From NCBI GenBank assembly GCA_944324205.1, contig CALUVK010000079.1:1-6939 (forward strand): a stretch of 6,939 nt of DNA. Direction: 5' to 3'. The notes beneath the pieces were generated by a model, which searched no databases, had not been told where the DNA came from, and saw only the letters and a program-made list of their open reading frames with translations. This DNA comes from Candidatus Gastranaerophilales bacterium. GTDB taxonomy: Bacteria; Cyanobacteriota; Vampirovibrionia; Gastranaerophilales; Gastranaerophilaceae. Positions 6,074 to 6,939 of the stretch are shown piece after piece. Numbering within the stretch: the stretch's first letter is position 1; every line of letters begins with the position of its first letter. A program made the position numbers and the translations under genes.

Positions 6074-6079
6074 ATTATA
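6074..6079 (-). promoter_or_regulatory. -10 box of the TPR gene
   Basis: On the minus strand a perfect TATAAT lies 36 bases before the ATG at 6037. It predicts a start near 6067 and a leader of about 30 bases that contains AGAGAG as ribosome-binding sequence. No strong -35 is visible; the upstream side is an A/T-rich tract. A weaker GATAAT seven bases before the ATG is an alternative. Confidence 0.5.
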
Positions 6080-6105
6080 CACAATCTTTTATAAAAAAGA
6101 AACAG

Positions 6106-6135
6106 TTTACTTTTTTAAGGATTTAATTATATATT
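6106..6135 (+). promoter_or_regulatory. Promoter of the exported lysine-rich protein gene
   Basis: -35-like TTTACT (6106-6111), 18 bp spacer, -10-like TATATT (6130-6135), then six bases and the ATG at 6142. An AAGGA lies about 20 bases before the ATG. That is too far to act as a ribosome-binding site and would be outside a transcript starting at the ATG. It matches the leaderless pattern of three other genes in the window. Confidence 0.5.
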
Positions 6136-6141
6136 ATAAGT

Positions 6142-6726
6142 ATGAAAAGATTTTTTGTTTTTATATTGATATTTTCAGTTATACCTGCTTTTGTATATGC
6201 AGATGATTGGGATAATTTTTCGGGAGTTGAACATGCTTGGGACGGACAAAAGTCAATTACTAATAAAGAGTTTGAACAGGCAATAGATACTTTGGAAGGC
6301 AAAAAAAAGAAAAAAGAGGAAAAGCAGCGTAAGAAAAAAATAAAAAAAATAAGCGGCGGCGGAGAAAGTCTTCATCCTGACTTAAACCCTGAGAGTGAGA
6401 TAAAATCTCTTACCCCGCTAAAAGAAAATGAGGATGGTATGCTTCTTAACGTTCCGGTACACATGGTAATTAATCAAGAAGTTTTGGATAAGGGTTTTTA
6501 TAAGGTTATTGGTGAACGAGATAAAAAAGATAAAAATATATATCTTCTTTTTTACCAGTCACAATTTTTAAAGGGCAGAGTAAAGGCTAACGAAACTAAA
6601 GATGATTATGATAAAGATACAATTGATTTTGTCGAATTGATACCATATAACGATAAGTATGTCAAAATAATTTTTGGATCATTAGACTTTAATGCATATG
6701 CATTTGTAAAATATCAAAGAGATTAA
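6142..6726 (+). CDS. Exported lysine-rich protein of unknown function
   Basis: A 194-residue protein with a clear signal peptide: MKR, a hydrophobic core (4-18) and a VYA/DD cleavage site after residue 20. It has no lipobox cysteine, so it is probably released to the periplasm or outside. The mature part has an acidic/aromatic start (DDWDNFSGVEHAWDG, 21-35), a very lysine-rich low-complexity stretch (54-69), a GGG turn (72-74) and then a C-terminal part of about 100 residues. That part alternates polar and hydrophobic residues (for example NIYLLFYQSQFLKGRV and YVKIIFGSLDFNAYAFVKY), which suggests a small beta-rich domain. I do not recognise the family. The gene diverges from the TPR gene across 104 bp, so the two may be expressed together. 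The lysine stretch is encoded by long A runs (6301-6349). Start at the first ATG, supported by the signal peptide and the -10 box. Confidence 0.82.
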   Translation: MKRFFVFILIFSVIPAFVYADDWDNFSGVEHAWDGQKSITNKEFEQAIDTLEGKKKKKEEKQRKKKIKKISGGGESLHPDLNPESEIKSLTPLKENEDGMLLNVPVHMVINQEVLDKGFYKVIGERDKKDKNIYLLFYQSQFLKGRVKANETKDDYDKDTIDFVELIPYNDKYVKIIFGSLDFNAYAFVKYQRD

Positions 6727-6744
6727 AATTTAACGCGAAATTTT
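6725..6744 (+). terminator. Weak AT hairpin after the exported-protein gene
   Basis: AAAATTT (6725-6731) and AAATTTT (6738-6744) form a 7 bp stem around AACGCG, overlapping the stop codon. It is all A-T and has no separate T-tract, so termination here would be weak at best. Confidence 0.2.
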
Positions 6745-6819
6745 CCTGTGGAATCAAAAGTTAAAATATTAAGATTTGTAAACATTTTGCAAAAATAGAC
6801 TTTCGAGGGGATGAAAAAT

Positions 6820-6851
6820 AGTATATAATAAGTGTATATAAGTATATTATA
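6820..6851 (+). promoter_or_regulatory. AT-rich promoter with three phased repeats
   Basis: A perfect TATAAT (6824-6829) lies in the first of three imperfect direct copies: AGTATATAATA (6820-6830), AGTGTATATA (6831-6840) and AGTATATTATA (6841-6851). A poor -35 (TTTCGA, 6801-6806) sits 17 bp upstream. Transcription would start near 6836 and give a leader of about 33 bases for the gene at 6869. A second -10 candidate (TATTAT, 6845-6850) is possible. The rest of the 6727-6868 gap shows no gene. Confidence 0.45.
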
Positions 6852-6868
6852 AACTATAGAGAAACATT

Positions 6869-6939
6869 ATGGAACCGGAAGCAATTGCGCCGTATTCGCC
6901 GACAACAATTTACGGACAATTAACGTCGCCGTTTACGCC
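6869..6939 (+). CDS. Start of an unidentified gene, cut by window end
   Basis: Only 23 complete codons are visible, starting MEPEAIAPYSPTTIYGQL and continuing open to the window's edge. The sequence is rich in Pro, Thr and Ser and has no signal peptide or membrane segment so far. AGAGA lies six bases before the ATG as a weak ribosome-binding sequence, and an AT-rich promoter lies upstream. Codons such as GCG, CCG, TCG and ACG are more GC-rich than elsewhere in the window. I cannot assign a function. The reading frame is plausible but short. Confidence 0.5.
   Translation, partial: MEPEAIAPYSPTTIYGQLTSPFT

Noticed and set aside
6038..6082. GTG start for the TPR protein, 15 codons upstream
   Set aside because: The codons overlap the TATAAT box, so they would precede the transcript start. 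The ATG at 6037 directly precedes the membrane anchor.
6811..6828. Tiny frame (Met-Lys-Asn-Ser-Ile-stop) after GAGGGG as a leader peptide
   Set aside because: The purine run touches the ATG with no proper spacing, the peptide has no attenuation-type codon run, and the frame overlaps the -10 box of the next gene.

Overview
The window is AT-rich chromosomal DNA with densely packed, well-formed bacterial genes, preceded by about 780 bp of GC-richer, gene-free repeats. The mix is a low-GC genome with peptidoglycan synthesis (MurF), MnmE-type tRNA modification, an Sfp-type phosphopantetheinyl transferase, a long membrane-anchored TPR protein and short lineage-specific proteins. It reminds me of an uncultured gut bacterium of the non-photosynthetic cyanobacterial relatives (Vampirovibrionia/Gastranaerophilales). 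That is an impression from overall style, not a proven assignment. No phage, transposase, rRNA or tRNA gene is visible.

Layout. Positions 1-776 hold a mosaic repeat region. It has four head-to-tail copies of a 53-55 bp unit (1-212) and a fifth copy at 348-397. Two 98 bp hairpin elements (202-299 and 387-484) differ at only three positions. A larger diverged relative lies at 516-700, with small palindromes in and after the region. Positions 777-911 hold no gene. murF runs leftward (2213 to 912). Diverging from it across only 42 bp is a rightward series: mnmE (2256-3590), a phosphopantetheinyl transferase (3624-4157) and a 55-residue orphan protein (4212-4379). That series collides tail to tail with a leftward TPR membrane protein (6037 to 4376), the two stop codons overlapping in one TCTAGA palindrome. 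Diverging from the TPR gene is a rightward gene for an exported lysine-rich protein (6142-6726). After a 142 bp AT-rich gap, a new rightward gene starts at 6869 and leaves the window.

The most striking regulatory pattern is at the gene starts. murF, mnmE, the transferase gene and the exported-protein gene each have a -10-like hexamer (TATAAT, TACAAT, TAAAAT, TATATT) exactly six bases before the ATG and no well-placed Shine-Dalgarno sequence. This predicts leaderless mRNAs. In the murF/mnmE gap the two divergent promoters overlap almost completely, the -35 of one lying on the -10 of the other. The other three starts have purine-rich ribosome-binding sequences instead: the 55-residue protein clearly, the TPR protein and the last gene weakly.

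Functionally the genes are housekeeping (cell wall precursor ligation, tRNA wobble-uridine modification, carrier protein activation) mixed with envelope proteins of unknown role. I see no defence system, biosynthetic cluster or obvious new multi-gene machine. The repeat mosaic, the leaderless-start signature and the orphan small proteins are the parts worth pursuing.
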